From: Syngnathus acus | Lineage: Eukaryota; Chordata; Actinopteri; Syngnathiformes; Syngnathidae | Direction: 5' to 3' | Length of the DNA: 64,000 bases | NCBI RefSeq assembly: GCF_901709675.1 | Contig: NC_051088.1 | Coordinates: forward strand, 1,614,664-1,678,663 | Shown: positions 28,826-38,718 of the stretch, one piece after another | How the letters are laid out: each line of letters begins with the position of its first letter | Numbering within the stretch: the first letter of the stretch is position 1 | Program-made: the position numbers and the translations under genes | Notes under the pieces: model-generated | Told to the model about the DNA's origin: nothing | Databases searched by the model: none | What the model saw: the letters and a program-made list of their open reading frames with translations, nothing else

Positions 28826-29580
28826 CGGTATGCCATTATCGATGACAAATCTGCGGGATTGTTGTAATATTGAGGCGTGCCTTGCTGAGATCAAATAATG
28901 GATGTCTCTCAATTTCCTATGTCTTAACCCAGATAAAACCGAGATGTTGATAATTGGTCCTGCTCGTTATCACCACCTATTTAAGGAAACTACTGTAAAT
29001 ATGGATAAATGTACTATTACCCAAAGTGATACTGCAGCCAATCTCTGGGTTATATTTGACCAAACACTGTCCTTTCAAAAACACATTGAGAACATAACTA
29101 GAACTGTGTTTTTTCACCTCCGTAATATTGCTAAGATTCGTCCAATTCTTTCAACTCGTGATGCGGAAATTATTATACATGCGTTTATTACTTCGCGCCT
29201 TGACTACTGTAACAAATTGTTGTTCCTAAATCCAGTTTTAAAAGTCTACAGTTGGTATAAAATGCTGCGGTGAGACTGCTCACATGTACGAGAAAATGTT
29301 ATCACATTACCCCAATATTAGCCAACTTACATAGGCTACCGGTCCATTTAAGATGCGAAGGTTCTGTTATTAACCTATAAAACACTCCATGGCTTAGCGC
29401 CTTGGTATCTCGTCGACCTAGTTGTGCCTTACGTTCCGTCCTGTAACCTTCGTTCGTAAAACACTGGGTCCTGAGTGTTGTTAGTCACCTAAATGTTGAA
29501 CAGAGGCTGTGATTTACCGAAATCAAATTCCTTGTTTGGCATGCTCAAACATGGCGAATAAAAACTCTTGAATCTTGAAT

Positions 29581-30706
29581 AACCACACTATATTAACCCG
29601 GGGGACATCATGCATAGTAAAACCAAAGTGAGTTACGGTTGCGCATGAATTCCCTGTTGCCTTGTGGTCCAGTACACAATATTAAAGGTTTTTAAACGCT
29701 CTTCAATACTTTTATGCTACATAAACCTTTCCCATTCCCACACTGGTCTGTGCATGTATTGTACCTTTACAGTAAATAATATATATTGTAATGTTTCGAC
29801 CCCCCCCTACACCGGTTGGGTGCTGTTCCCTCGCGCGTGACCGGTTGCCGGCCTCCCGCCCCTCCTGTGCTTGTCCTCAGTCATGTCCGCAGTGACGCAC
29901 ATTGCTCAGAGGCACACCCCACGCTATAAGGGCTCATTGCCGCTGTCACGCACATGTAAGAAAAAACCCATTGCCGTCCATCCAGGAGTCGTTTCGGCAG
30001 TGCTATTTTCCTACGTGCACGGCAGCCAGCCTTCTCAGTGAAGTACATTGCGCTGAGGCACACCCCGGCTTTTGAGCGCTCATTGCCGGCTGCTGTCCTG
30101 ATTCTTTCTCCACGGCGATGCAATTTTATTCGTGCGCAGCTGTGTCATGTCACCGCTCTTCTTGGCCGGTTGACGTGCCTCCGGAGCACGCTTCACCACT
30201 ACAGAGCTGCATGTGCTAATCGGCACTGATCACCATCAACTGTCTCGTGTTACCCGCAGATTGGGGCGTGTATATGGACGCCGTACGCCAGTCAGTCGTT
30301 GCCCTTTCGTCTGCTTTGTCACACACATGCCTGCCACCTGAATCCCGTTTGCCTGATCCGCTGTGTAGCGGTACGCCTGGCTGGTTGTCTGGCTGATCCG
30401 GTGTGTAACGAGATGCTACCACGACACGAGCTCGCTGATCAGGTCATCAGTCGCCTCGTACACACACACTCTGCTGGTGTTAGAGCCTCCCTTTTCTTCT
30501 TTTCCTGTTTTTGCATTGTTGCACATGGTTGTCCCGCCTCTTTCATGAAAGCCTGGCTGGCGCGCTTCCCACGCTTGTCTGCAGTGACGCATGTTGCTCA
30601 GAGGCACACTATCAGCGTGTATTTAAACACCGTTCTCCCGTCACTTACAAACCAGCGAAGTAGCGCATTCACAAAAAGTGAAGTGCAAATTGGCGAGGGA
30701 TCACTG
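29581..30706 (+). repeat. inverted repeat arm 1 (unclassified DNA element)
   Basis: The element runs from about TTAACCCGGGGGACATCATG (29594) to GGCGAGGGATCACTGTA (30706). Its inverted partner is at 35675-37805. Shared blocks include GTGTTACCCGC near 30248 against GCGGGTAACAC at 37132, CTCATTG...TTTCTCC near 30090-30110, and the AAACGGGATTCAGGTGGCAGG-type block near 30330 (inverted) against 36970-36990. No transposase frame. It ends 77 bp from laminin exon 6. Confidence 0.75.
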
Positions 30707-30782
30707 TATATGAAGTTTGAAGTTTCAAGCAGTGAATGGTGAAAAGACACAGCTAAAGAGAACACATCTTCATATTCCAGAC

Positions 30783-30939
30783 CTGGATGGGAGACATTTG
30801 AGCATAACCCCTCCAGCTGAAGCCAGGGAATTCCACAGGGTCGTAGCCGAAGCGCACCGACCGGCCATCCAACATGGTGCCTTCTTCCGCCTCAAACTTG
30901 AGGTGGTGAAGGTCAAGAAAATAATGATCCACAGCAGCT
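30783..30939 (-). CDS. lama3: laminin alpha chain exon 6 (start of domain IV-like region)
   Basis: A 157-bp exon. Acceptor GCGCAG precedes 30939 and donor GTCTGG (weak) follows 30783. Phase is 2 in, 0 out. It encodes [20 protein letters not shown], then [20 protein letters not shown] and AQMSPIQ. The DLHH.K.E.E.G and [11 protein letters not shown] patterns mark the beginning of domain IVb in laminin alpha3/alpha5. The next exon (7) begins SKVLV, matching the alpha-3-like MSPIQ junction. Confidence 0.93.
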
Positions 30940-31074
30940 CTGCGCATAAGGTCACATCACAAATCTATCAAATTAAACCAAGTATGGATGTGTGAGATCT
31001 CTGTTCTCTGCTGCGCGATGAAAGAACTTTGTGTTTGGGAGATGTTGTATATACTGAAGTGGTTTTGAGCTCAC

Positions 31075-31174
31075 AAGTTGCACTTGAGTCCCTGCATATT
31101 CGGTCTACAGTGACAGCGACCGCTCTGCTCATCACAGGCTTGACCCTCAGACCCACCGATATCACACTGGCACC
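31075..31174 (-). CDS. lama3: laminin alpha chain exon 5 (LE repeat)
   Basis: A 100-bp exon. Acceptor GTGTTCAG precedes 31174 and donor GTGAGC follows 31075. Phase is 1 in, 2 out. It encodes CQCDIGGSEGQACDEQSGR and CHCRPNMQGLKCN. The C.CD.GG....C....G.C.CR.N..G..C spacing is that of a laminin-type EGF repeat, the last before domain IVb. Its first Gly is split with exon 4. Confidence 0.93.
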
Positions 31175-31601
31175 CTGAACACACAAAACATAGCAAGGGA
31201 TAAAATACAGCAGGAAAAAAATCAATTTTAGACTATTTAGACAAAATGTGTCAAATCATTTCAAACTGAAATCTTTATCATCTTATTATTGTTTATAATA
31301 GCGATGCTAGATTTGTTCTGAGGAGTCCTGAAATGACACATCATGGTATTCCGTAAGAATCGCAAGCTGCAGTTTATCTTAAAATGCTATTCAGGGCAGG
31401 GCTGGACTGGGGCTTGGCATTTTACCAACCGAGTGCTCCGTGTTTTGGCTGGATGGACTCTCAGTTGTAGGGTTGGTTGTAACAGTCGGGTTAGTATTCT
31501 TGGTGAATAAAATGCCTGTTTATGCCTCTCTTCATTTTCCCTCGATTTGTTGCATTTATTTTCCTTTTTGCTTCAGTTAAGATACTGTAGTTCAGAGTCG
31601 T
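31175..31601. other. laminin intron, nothing recognised
   Basis: Unique-looking AT-rich intron between exon 5 and the LTR at 31602. No feature seen. Confidence 0.5.
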
Positions 31602-31972
31602 GTCATGTCTCGTCCCCAGTTTTGTGGTGTGTGTGGGTTGTCATCGTTTCTGTGTATCTGTGTGCTCGCCCCTCCCTTCCTGTGTGCCCTTGATTAGTGT
31701 AATCACACTCACCTGCCTCTTGTTGCCTGTGTTGTATTTAAGTTCTGTTTGTGTGCCACTCGATGTCGGAGCATTGTGGACAATGCATCTGTCACTGCCA
31801 CGAGGTTGTTTGGTTCCTGTCTTTTGTTTCACGTTTTTGTTGGTCAGTCCTGTTAGTTTTGATGTTAAGTCACGTCGGTTTGCCGAGTCTGTCTTTTGAG
31901 TTTGCTGCAATAAACCCTGGTCCAAGCTGCACTTGGTCGCCCTGCTCCATTTCCACTCTCCGTTCGTGACAG
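31602..31972 (+). mobile_element. LTR of an LTR retrotransposon
   Basis: The block begins TGTCATGTCTCGTCC and ends CGTTCGTGACA (TG..CA with TGTCA/TGACA inverted ends). It contains a TATA-like GTATTTAAG near 31735 and AATAAA near 31910 in the right order. It is followed by GC-rich internal repeats. No second LTR, primer-binding site or gag/pol frame was recognised. Strand from the promoter/poly(A) order. Confidence 0.7.
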
Positions 31973-33480
31973 AATGCTCCGACCACTACAGCGACCAGCG
32001 CTTGGACCTCCCTCTACCATCAGCTCCCACTGCGACGCCCGATCCACGTCCATCGCCCGAGCAGGTTCCAGCGCGATCGGCTCCGCTGTCGCCATCGGAC
32101 TCCGCTGCCGCGACGCCGGACCCGCGGCCGCCATCGGAGTTCCTCCCGGCGCCATCGGCTGCGAGAGTCATCGGACTTCGCTGCCGCGACGCCGGACACG
32201 CGGCCGCCATCGGAGTGCCTCCCGGCGCCATCGGCTGCGAGAGTCATCGGACTTCGCTGCCGCGACGCCGGACACGCGGCCGCCATCGGAGTGCCTCCCG
32301 GCGTCATCAGACTCGCGGTCGCCATCGGGCTCCACCCCAGCGTCGCAGGGCCCTTTGACGTCGCCCGACTTCAAGCCAGCTGCGCCGGACCCGCGATCGT
32401 CCCTGGCCCCACTCCCACTGCTGCGGCGCGTGGTGGCTCTTGCTGCTGCCACGGCTCCGCCTTACGAATGCCGTTGATCGCGGACCGGACATTCGAGTGC
32501 CGCTGATTGCGGCGAGGACTTTTTTTTTTAGCCGCCCGAGTGCGGGTTTGTGTGAGTGACCGCCCGAGTGCGGGTTTGTATGAGTAGCCGCCCGAGTGCG
32601 GTTTTGTGTGAGTAGCCGCCCGAATGCGGTTTTGTGTGAGTAGCCGCCCGAGCGCGGTTCTGTCCCTGAGTTGCCGCCGTTTGCGGTTCTGTCCCTGAGT
32701 TGCCGCCGTTTGCGGTTCTGTTTCCCCGGGTTGCCGCCGTTTGCGGTTCTGTTTCCCCGGGTTGCCGCCGATTGCGGTTCTGTCCCCGAGTCGCCGCCCG
32801 AGTGCGGTTCTGTTCCCCAAGTTGCTGCCGATTGCGCGTCAGGCCCCGAGCGTGTGCCGCGATTGTGGCCCTGGGCCCCTGACCGCCGCTGCGTGCAGTT
32901 CTGTCCCCCAAGTTGCTGCCGATTGTGCGTCAGGCCCCCAGTGTGTGCCGCGATTGTGGCCCTGGGCCCCTGACCGCCGCTGCGTGCAGTCCCGTTCCCC
33001 AAGTTGCTGCCGATTGCGCGTCAGGCCCCCAGTGTGTGCCGCGAGTGTGGCCCTGGGCCCCTGACCGCCGCTGCGTGCAGTTCTGTTCCCCAAGTTGCTG
33101 CCAATTGCGCGTCAGGCCCCCAGTGTGTGCCTCGATTGTCGCCCTGGGCCCCTGACCGCCGCTGCGTGCAGTTCTGTCCCCCAAGTTGCTGCCGATTGCG
33201 CGTCAGGCCCCCAGTGTGTGCCGCGATTGTGGCCCTGGGCCCCTGTCCGTCGCTGCGTGCAGTTCCGTCCCCCAAGTTGCTGCCGATTTCGGTTCAGGTC
33301 CCCAGTGTGTGCCGCGAGTGTGGCCCTGGGCCCCTGGATGCCGCAGAGTGCAGTTCTGTCCCCTAAGTTGCCGCCCGAGTGCGGTGCTGTGCCCCAAGTC
33401 GCCGCCCGAGTGCGGTTCTGTGCCCCAAGTCTCCGCCCGAGTGCGGTTCTGTGCCCCAAGTCGCCGCCGTGTGCGGTTCA
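31973..33480. repeat. GC-rich multi-period tandem repeats
   Basis: Three arrays follow the LTR. Units of about 75 bp run at 32050-32310 (CATCGGAGTGCCTCCCGGCG). Units of 28-32 bp run at 32530-32830 (GCCGCCCGAGTGCGG). Units of 91 bp run at 32815-33350 (CCCCAAGTTGCTGCCGATTG, at least five copies). The 91-bp period is not a multiple of three, and open frames exist on both strands, so the many ORFs are composition artefacts. The region is probably the interior of a non-autonomous LTR element. Confidence 0.8.
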
Positions 33481-33759
33481 AGCTATTTCGAAAACCAGTA
33501 GGGTTGTCTGGACTAGTGCGTGAGTCCAGTCACAGGAGAACACAGAGATGATGCACTTGCCAAGAATTTTTTATTTTCCCCCGGGCAGCATTAAGTGCAC
33601 CGGTGCGACCGAGAAAAATGATTAGTCGCACTTTCAAAAGTTTTGCTCGCATATCAGATTTATGCCCCACCGAGCAAAAAGAATGCATTCTTTTTAAGAC
33701 CAATCATCCAGTGCTCATCGCGATGTTGCGTAGAGGCATTGCCAAATCTTTTTTTTTTT

Positions 33760-34500
33760 TGGTATGGTGCCGCTGAGTGATAGCCTCCTTGCAGTGTTCT
33801 CTTTTCCACTTTATTTCCTTCTTTTCTCCTTTTTCTTTCTTTCTATTTGTCCATTCGGCGATGCTGGTGCCTTCTACCTCACCTCGGCGTGTGCAGATCG
33901 GATCGGATATTTTTTTTTTTCCCTGGGACCGGGACGGCTGCGCACATCGGTCGGGACCGGCGTGACTCTACGACGGCTTCCTGCTCATCCGGCCGGTGCT
34001 GACCGGGTCCCTTGCCTTGGCCTCGCAGCCGCGACCCCTGTGGGGAGTCCGCTCCCTCGTGCTCGTTGATGACCATCTGCACGTGCCCCGACTGGGTGCC
34101 CAGGACGCTGCTCACACGTTTGCCTGTTTTGTGATGTTTTACCGATTCACAACCACGGTCCATTGGGCACCGTTGAACTTGACTGCCCTTATACCTGTTT
34201 ATGGACCCCGTGGAGGCTGTTTTGTGTGTTTTGGGGTGTTCTGGTATTGAGGGGGGCTGGTTGGCCGCTGTTACTTTATTTTTCCTTTGTCTTGTTGCTT
34301 TGGTTTGATGGTTTTTAACTTTCGCACTTACTGGCTTTCTATGGGGCGCCGTTGTGTGCCAGCCTTATAAGAGCCTATTGAGTTGCGTTCATGCCATCTG
34401 TGTGTCTTTTAGATACCCGCTCTGTGGTATGAATACTGCTGGGGCCTGAATTTCCCCACCCCCGGATCAATAAATGTTCAATCAATCAATCAATCAATCA
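33760..34500 (+). mobile_element. retroposon with (ATCA)n tail
   Basis: It ends TGAATTTCCCC..GGATCAATAAATGTT followed by (CAAT)n at 34475-34500, a 3' end typical of fish LINE-mobilised retroposons. Upstream it is GC-rich with T-runs (33751, 33909). No protein was recognised. The left border is approximate. Confidence 0.55.
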
Positions 34501-34715
34501 GTCAAATGACGAGTGGAAATGTGAAAAATGTGTTTCCACTACACCTTTTTACTTTAATGTCGGCACATTCCAAAAACCACTTCATGAAATCGTAAAAAAC
34601 GTTTTGAGATATTTGAGAGGGTTAGTTTTGTTTCCATTACCAGTCTGCTATTCCGCAGTTTACATATTTCTGAGGGTAATGAAAACCCAGCTTCTAAAGC
34701 AGAAGTATGACTCAC

Positions 34716-34821
34716 CTTGGCAGCCAAAGTACTGGTGCTCCTGCAGGTTGTAGAAGCCATCTTTGCAGGTGGTGCAGGTGCTACTGCAAGAATTTGGCTT
34801 GCAGTGACACTGACCACTGTC
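34716..34821 (-). CDS. lama3: laminin alpha chain exon 4 (LE repeat)
   Basis: A 106-bp exon. Acceptor ACTGTAG precedes 34821 and donor GTGAGT follows 34716. Phase is 0 in, 1 out. It encodes DSGQCHCKPNSCSSTCTTCK and DGFYNLQEHQYFGCQ. The G.C.CKPN.C...C..CKDGF..L....YFGC pattern is a laminin-type EGF repeat next to domain IVb in alpha3/alpha5. Confidence 0.94.
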
Positions 34822-34915
34822 CTACAGTTGTATAATTGGGAAATTGAAAAATAAAATCAGGAAAAAATGTTGCACGAAAATAACAGCAACCGTGCAGCAA
34901 TCAAGACTTCCTCAC

Positions 34916-34968
34916 CTGTGCACACTCTGCAACACCGCTCAGCGTTCCAGCGATGTTACACTCACACT
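34916..34968 (-). CDS. lama3: laminin alpha chain exon 3 (short LE exon)
   Basis: A 53-bp exon. Acceptor CCCGCGCAG precedes 34968 and donor GTGAGG follows 34916. Phase is 1 in, 0 out. It encodes CECNIAGTLSGVAECAQ after a split Lys codon. The C.CN.AGT.....C pattern is the first half of a laminin EGF repeat. A (CA)n array starts about 13 nt upstream of the acceptor. The AGAG at the acceptor could allow a 2-nt shift, but only the chosen site keeps the phase. Confidence 0.9.
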
Positions 34969-34980
34969 CTGCGCGGGAGG

Positions 34981-35048
34981 TCACACACACACACACACAC
35001 ACGCACGCACGCACGCACGCACGTACGCACGCACACACACACACACAC
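34981..35048. repeat. (CA)/(CACG)n microsatellite at a laminin acceptor
   Basis: CA repeats flank a (GCAC)n core. On the gene strand this is a (TG)n/(TGCG)n array ending about 13 nt before the exon 3 acceptor, in the place of the polypyrimidine tract. Confidence 0.95.
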
Positions 35049-35104
35049 GTCAGTCGCGGCAACGAGTTGGACTTGAAGTGTTCGAATGGATCAGAAAATC
35101 TTAC

Positions 35105-35204
35105 TATTGCATCCATCAAAAATGTTGGGGGACAAGTTCCAGTACAGAGGTTTACAGCGGTCACATGCCATGCCCTCAACGCCATCACGACATGCGCAAT
35201 AGCT
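35105..35204 (-). CDS. lama3: laminin alpha chain exon 2 (LE repeat)
   Basis: A 100-bp exon. Acceptor ATTCCCTTAG precedes 35204 and donor GTAAGA follows 35105. Phase is 0 in, 1 out. It encodes [20 protein letters not shown] and [13 protein letters not shown]. The C.CR.GVEG..CD.C....WNL....GC pattern is a laminin EGF repeat, and the KPLYWNL form is typical of laminin alpha chains. Confidence 0.93.
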
Positions 35205-35962
35205 CTAAGGGAATGAAATGAAAAGGCAAGGAGCTTACTTTTATCATATCAAGGGTCAAATTGTAAAGTACGACAACTTACTTTAACAAGACTATGACTG
35301 ATATGATCATCGCCTTGATGATATTGCCTTCTTATTGCTCTAACAGTTATTCTAATTGCTTTACAGCTGGCATGCGGTTGGCCTATCCCTAATCTTGGAG
35401 GGCCATTGTTCATGTCTCCCTACCTCAATCAAATAATCATCTCATCAGCCAGCTCTGAAGAAGTTTGATAACAATCTTGAGTATTTTGAATTTTATGATG
35501 AACAGATTCTAGGTGAGGAGCTTTGGCTCAAATTACCTCCTAGTATGACAAAAATAAATAGACTTGGCTTTCCCTTGGTCATTTGATCTGAGGCTAAAAC
35601 TAGCTCTAAGAACATTGAATGTCACCTCTCTGGCAGGGAAGAAGCCCAAGCTGGGAAACAGAGTGGTTCTGACTGTACAGTGATCCTCGCCACGTCACGT
35701 TTCAACTCTGCGAATATGCTACTTCGCAGGTTTATAAGTAACGGGAGAATGGCGGAATACACACTGAGGGGGGGCGTGCCTCTGAGCAATGTGCATCACC
35801 GCGGACAAGCGCGAGAAGCGTGGCAGCCAGCCTGACACAAACAAGGCGGGTTTATAAGTAACGGGACAATGGCGTTTAAATACACGCTGATAGCTGAGCG
35901 GCAGCCAGCCTGTCACAAACGAGGCAGGACAACCATGTGCAACACGGACTGTTTATTTAGGG

Positions 35963-36841
35963 CAGTGGTCCCCAACCACCGGGCCGCGGACCGGTACCGG
36001 TCCGTGGGTCACTTGGTACCGGGCCGCCAAGCCGCACAGGCTTTCATTGACGATCAATTCATTCAGGTTAAGACGCTCGTCCCGGTCACGTGACATGTTT
36101 CCCCACTCGAGCCCGCAAAGCTAGCAAAAATGAGTAAGAATTTATTTTGAAAAATATAAAAAATTTGGCGAATCTCTCCCAATTACATCTGTCGGTGCAT
36201 CTGAAAAATAAGGACTCTTGACACAGGGCGCTCGTCTCGGTCACGTGACATGTCACCACAGTCAAGCCCGCGAGGCAAGCAAAAATGAGCAAGAAACAGA
36301 GAAGTTTGGAAAGCTTCTTCGGAAAGGGAAAAACGTCCAATGAGGACACTGAAGAAGAAGAGGCTACGACTTCTAAGAAAAGGAAAGCTGCATTTAAAAG
36401 AACATTTCTGGAGTCCTACTTAAAATATGGATTTATCGCCACAGGTGACTCTGACGCGCCAAGTGCACTCCGCATATGTGGCGAAAGGCTAGCTAACGAG
36501 GCAATGAAGCCTTCAAACCTGCTTCGGCACATGGAGACCAAGCATCCTGCATTTAAAGACAAACCTTAACCACTTCGGGTGTCATTGTCTCCGATTACGC
36601 CTAGATGGGAACGGCTCATTTCTGAGAAAAGAGCTCGGTGCTCCCACTAATTCAACGTTTTATTTTTATGTGGTTTATATTTGTTTTTATGCCAGTCGTA
36701 TCATTTTATTTCATCCTATTTATATATATAAATATTTAAATAATAAATATATAAATATATTTATTTATATAAAGGCCGGTCCGCGAAAATATTTCTGACA
36801 CGTAACCGGTCCGTGGTGCAAAAAAGGTTCGGGGACCACTG
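35963..36841 (+). mobile_element. hAT deletion derivative E
   Basis: It starts CAGTGGTCCCCAACCACC (35963), ends GGTTCGGGGACCACTG (36841) and is flanked by the perfect 8-bp duplication ATTTAGGG (35955-35962 and 36842-36849). It holds one N-terminal coding piece. Confidence 0.95.
36285..36569 (+). CDS. hAT N-terminal protein remnant
   Basis: The frame starts MSKKQRSLESFFGKGK, then has an acidic stretch and SKKRKAAFKRTFLESYLKYG. A degraded BED-like finger follows: ALRICGERLANEAMKPSNLL with RHMETKHP. It stops after KDKP. It is the N-terminal domain of a ZBED5/FAM200-like hAT transposase; the core is missing. The first Cys of the finger appears to be lost (one Cys visible). Confidence 0.75.
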   Translation: MSKKQRSLESFFGKGKTSNEDTEEEEATTSKKRKAAFKRTFLESYLKYGFIATGDSDAPSALRICGERLANEAMKPSNLLRHMETKHPAFKDKP

Positions 36842-37805
36842 ATTTAGGGAATGCAAAAAGAGGAAAAAGGGAGGCTAGAATACCAGCAGACCGGTTGCAC
36901 GAAGCGACTGACGAGCCGGTCAGGGAGCTCGTGTCGTGGTGGCATCTTGTTACACAGCGGATCAGGCAAACGGGAATCAGGTGGAAGGCTTGCATGTGTC
37001 AAGGCAGACAACCAGCCAGTCGTACTGCTAAACAGCGGATCGGGCAAACGGGAATCAGATGGCAGGTGTGCGTGTAACAAAGCAGATGAAATGGCAAGGA
37101 CTGACCGTGTCTGTATACACACCTTAATCAGCGGGTAACACGGGATAGGTGGTGGCGATCAGTGGCGATTAGCACCCGCAGTACCGTATTGGCGACGCGT
37201 GCCCCCGAGGTCTAGCGTAGCGAGTGTGTCGGCCAGCCCATAGGGCGAAGGTGGAGATGTAACACAGCCACGCACGAAGGAAAAATGCACCGCCGGGGAG
37301 AAAGAGTTGGGACAGAGACAATGAGCGCTCATGGCGCGGGGCGTGCCTCTGAGCAACGTGCTTCACTGAGGACAAGTGTGGCTGGCTGTCGCGCACGTAG
37401 GAAAAAAGCACTGCCCTCCAAGAGTTGGGACAGTGGCAATGAGCGCTGATAGTGCGCGGCCTCTGAGCAATTTGCATCACTGTGGACGTGACAGAGTCCA
37501 AGCACAGGAGGCGGCATCCGGCCACGCGTGAGGAAGGACGCACCAACTGGTGCAGAAGGAGTCAGGACATGTGAAAATATCACGTGTTTGTTCTTTTATT
37601 TACTGTAAAAGTACAATACACGCACAGAACAGTGTGTCAATAGTTATTAAGGGAATGGGTAAGGTTCATCTTGCATAAAAGTATGGGGGAGGGTTTAAAA
37701 AACTAATATTGTGTATTGTACCACAATGCAACAGGAGATTTTTGCGCAACCATGACTCTCTTTGGTTTCGCTATGCATGATGTCCCCCGGGTTAGTGTAG
37801 TGTGG

Positions 37806-38035
37806 CATTACAGAAGATGGACTTTGCATTGCTTTGCAAGGTAAACCATACTTCTAATTGACTTACAATACACCCATGCCCTCTCGCGGCTAACGACAAC
37901 CACTAGATGTTGAGAGTTTCAACACAGTGGTGTTTAAATTTCTAAATAATGTATATATTGTTTCTACTTTAAGGAGTTAAATTATTGGTGGGTGGTTCTG
38001 GAATGCATCTCCAACGAAAAACGATGGATCACTGT
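37806..38035. other. laminin intron, nothing recognised
   Basis: AT-rich intron stretch between the inverted repeat arm and a Rex3 relic. Confidence 0.45.
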
Positions 38036-38605
38036 AGTCAGGCTCGCCTTCACGCACAGCTTGGGCTCTGGTACCAGTCCTTTCGAGGGGATTTGGAAAC
38101 TCTTCTACTTTGGAGTTGCCCACGTCTGAGCAGTTGTGGGCATACAATTTGCTCCCAGGCTTGGCACCTTTATGTTGAGGTTCACCCCAGTGGACATGAT
38201 ATTAGCCTCTACGAGTTTTGACTGTTTGTGCCTGTGCACCAAGCAGCAGCCCAGAGTACACACTTTTTGTCCTTAGAAGGAGCGCTGGAGAGTGCTCCTT
38301 CTGAGGACTCCATCTTTCTGCTAGGTGACTTCAATGATCATGTAGGCAATGACAGTGAGACCTTGAGTGAGTGTTGAGTGGTGTTCTGTTATTGGACTTA
38401 TGTGCTTGACATGGATCGTATATAACAAACACCATGTTCACCGACAGGAGAACCTGGGGACGTCCCAGGACACACTTGAGAGATTGTCTCCCAGACTGTC
38501 TCTCTAGGTTACTGCCTTGCGTTACCTTTGGAAGAGCTAGAAGTGGCAGAGGAGAAGGAAGTTTGGACTTCCTTGTTTAAGCTGTTGCCTACGTGACCCT
38601 ACATA
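38036..38605 (+). mobile_element. Rex3 relic with large internal deletion
   Basis: Rex3 endonuclease sequence can be followed from about 38040 to 38380, including CTAGGTGACTTCAATGATCA (LGDFND) and GGCAATGACAGTGAGACC. It then jumps to the C-terminal end, with GGGGACGTCCCAGGACACAC and GAGAAGGAAGTTTGGACTTC (EKEVWTS..LL). The reading frame is destroyed. Confidence 0.75.
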
Positions 38606-38718
38606 AGTGTAAAATGAGGTCGACGAGAATTTCTCTCTCTCTCTCTCTGTCGTAATAATAAAAAGCAAATCAAAACAATTCAATCTATATTGCTCCTAAA
38701 AAAAACTTAAAAACTCAC

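Larger units (their letters stand above)
23233..29580 (+). mobile_element. L2/CR1-type LINE copy 2, split by two insertions
   Basis: L2 sequence occupies 23233-23993 and resumes at 28838. The first part encodes VSSGIVPTAFKTAIIKPLLK, then a QSGFRA-like piece, and CGVPQGSV near 23870 (RT motif). The second part encodes WMSLNFLCLNPDKTEMLIIG and later DYCNKL near 29210. Between them lie pogo-like element B and Rex3. With these removed, the reading through [11 protein letters not shown] is restored across the RT catalytic motif. The copy contains stops. The 3' tail near 29560 (TCTTGAATCTTGAA) may belong to another retroposon. Confidence 0.82.
35675..37805 (-). repeat. inverted repeat arm 2, interrupted by a hAT
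   Basis: Inverted copy of 29581-30706: it starts ACAGTGATCCTCGCC (35677) and ends ATGATGTCCCCCGGGTTA (to about 37795). It contains a hAT insertion (35963-36841) and several internal duplications, for example the AAACGGGAATCAG block at 36968 and 37048, and GAGTTGGGACAG at 37305 and 37422. No transposase frame was recognised. It starts about 470 bp upstream of laminin exon 2. Confidence 0.75.

Noticed and set aside
32815-33350. CRISPR-like regular repeats
   Set aside because: Repeats are head-to-tail 91-bp units without unique spacers, in a vertebrate genome; this is a minisatellite.
31973-33551. Many overlapping Pro/Arg-rich ORFs on both strands
   Set aside because: They follow tandem repeats with a 91-bp period, not a multiple of three, and all frames are open because of GC-rich composition.
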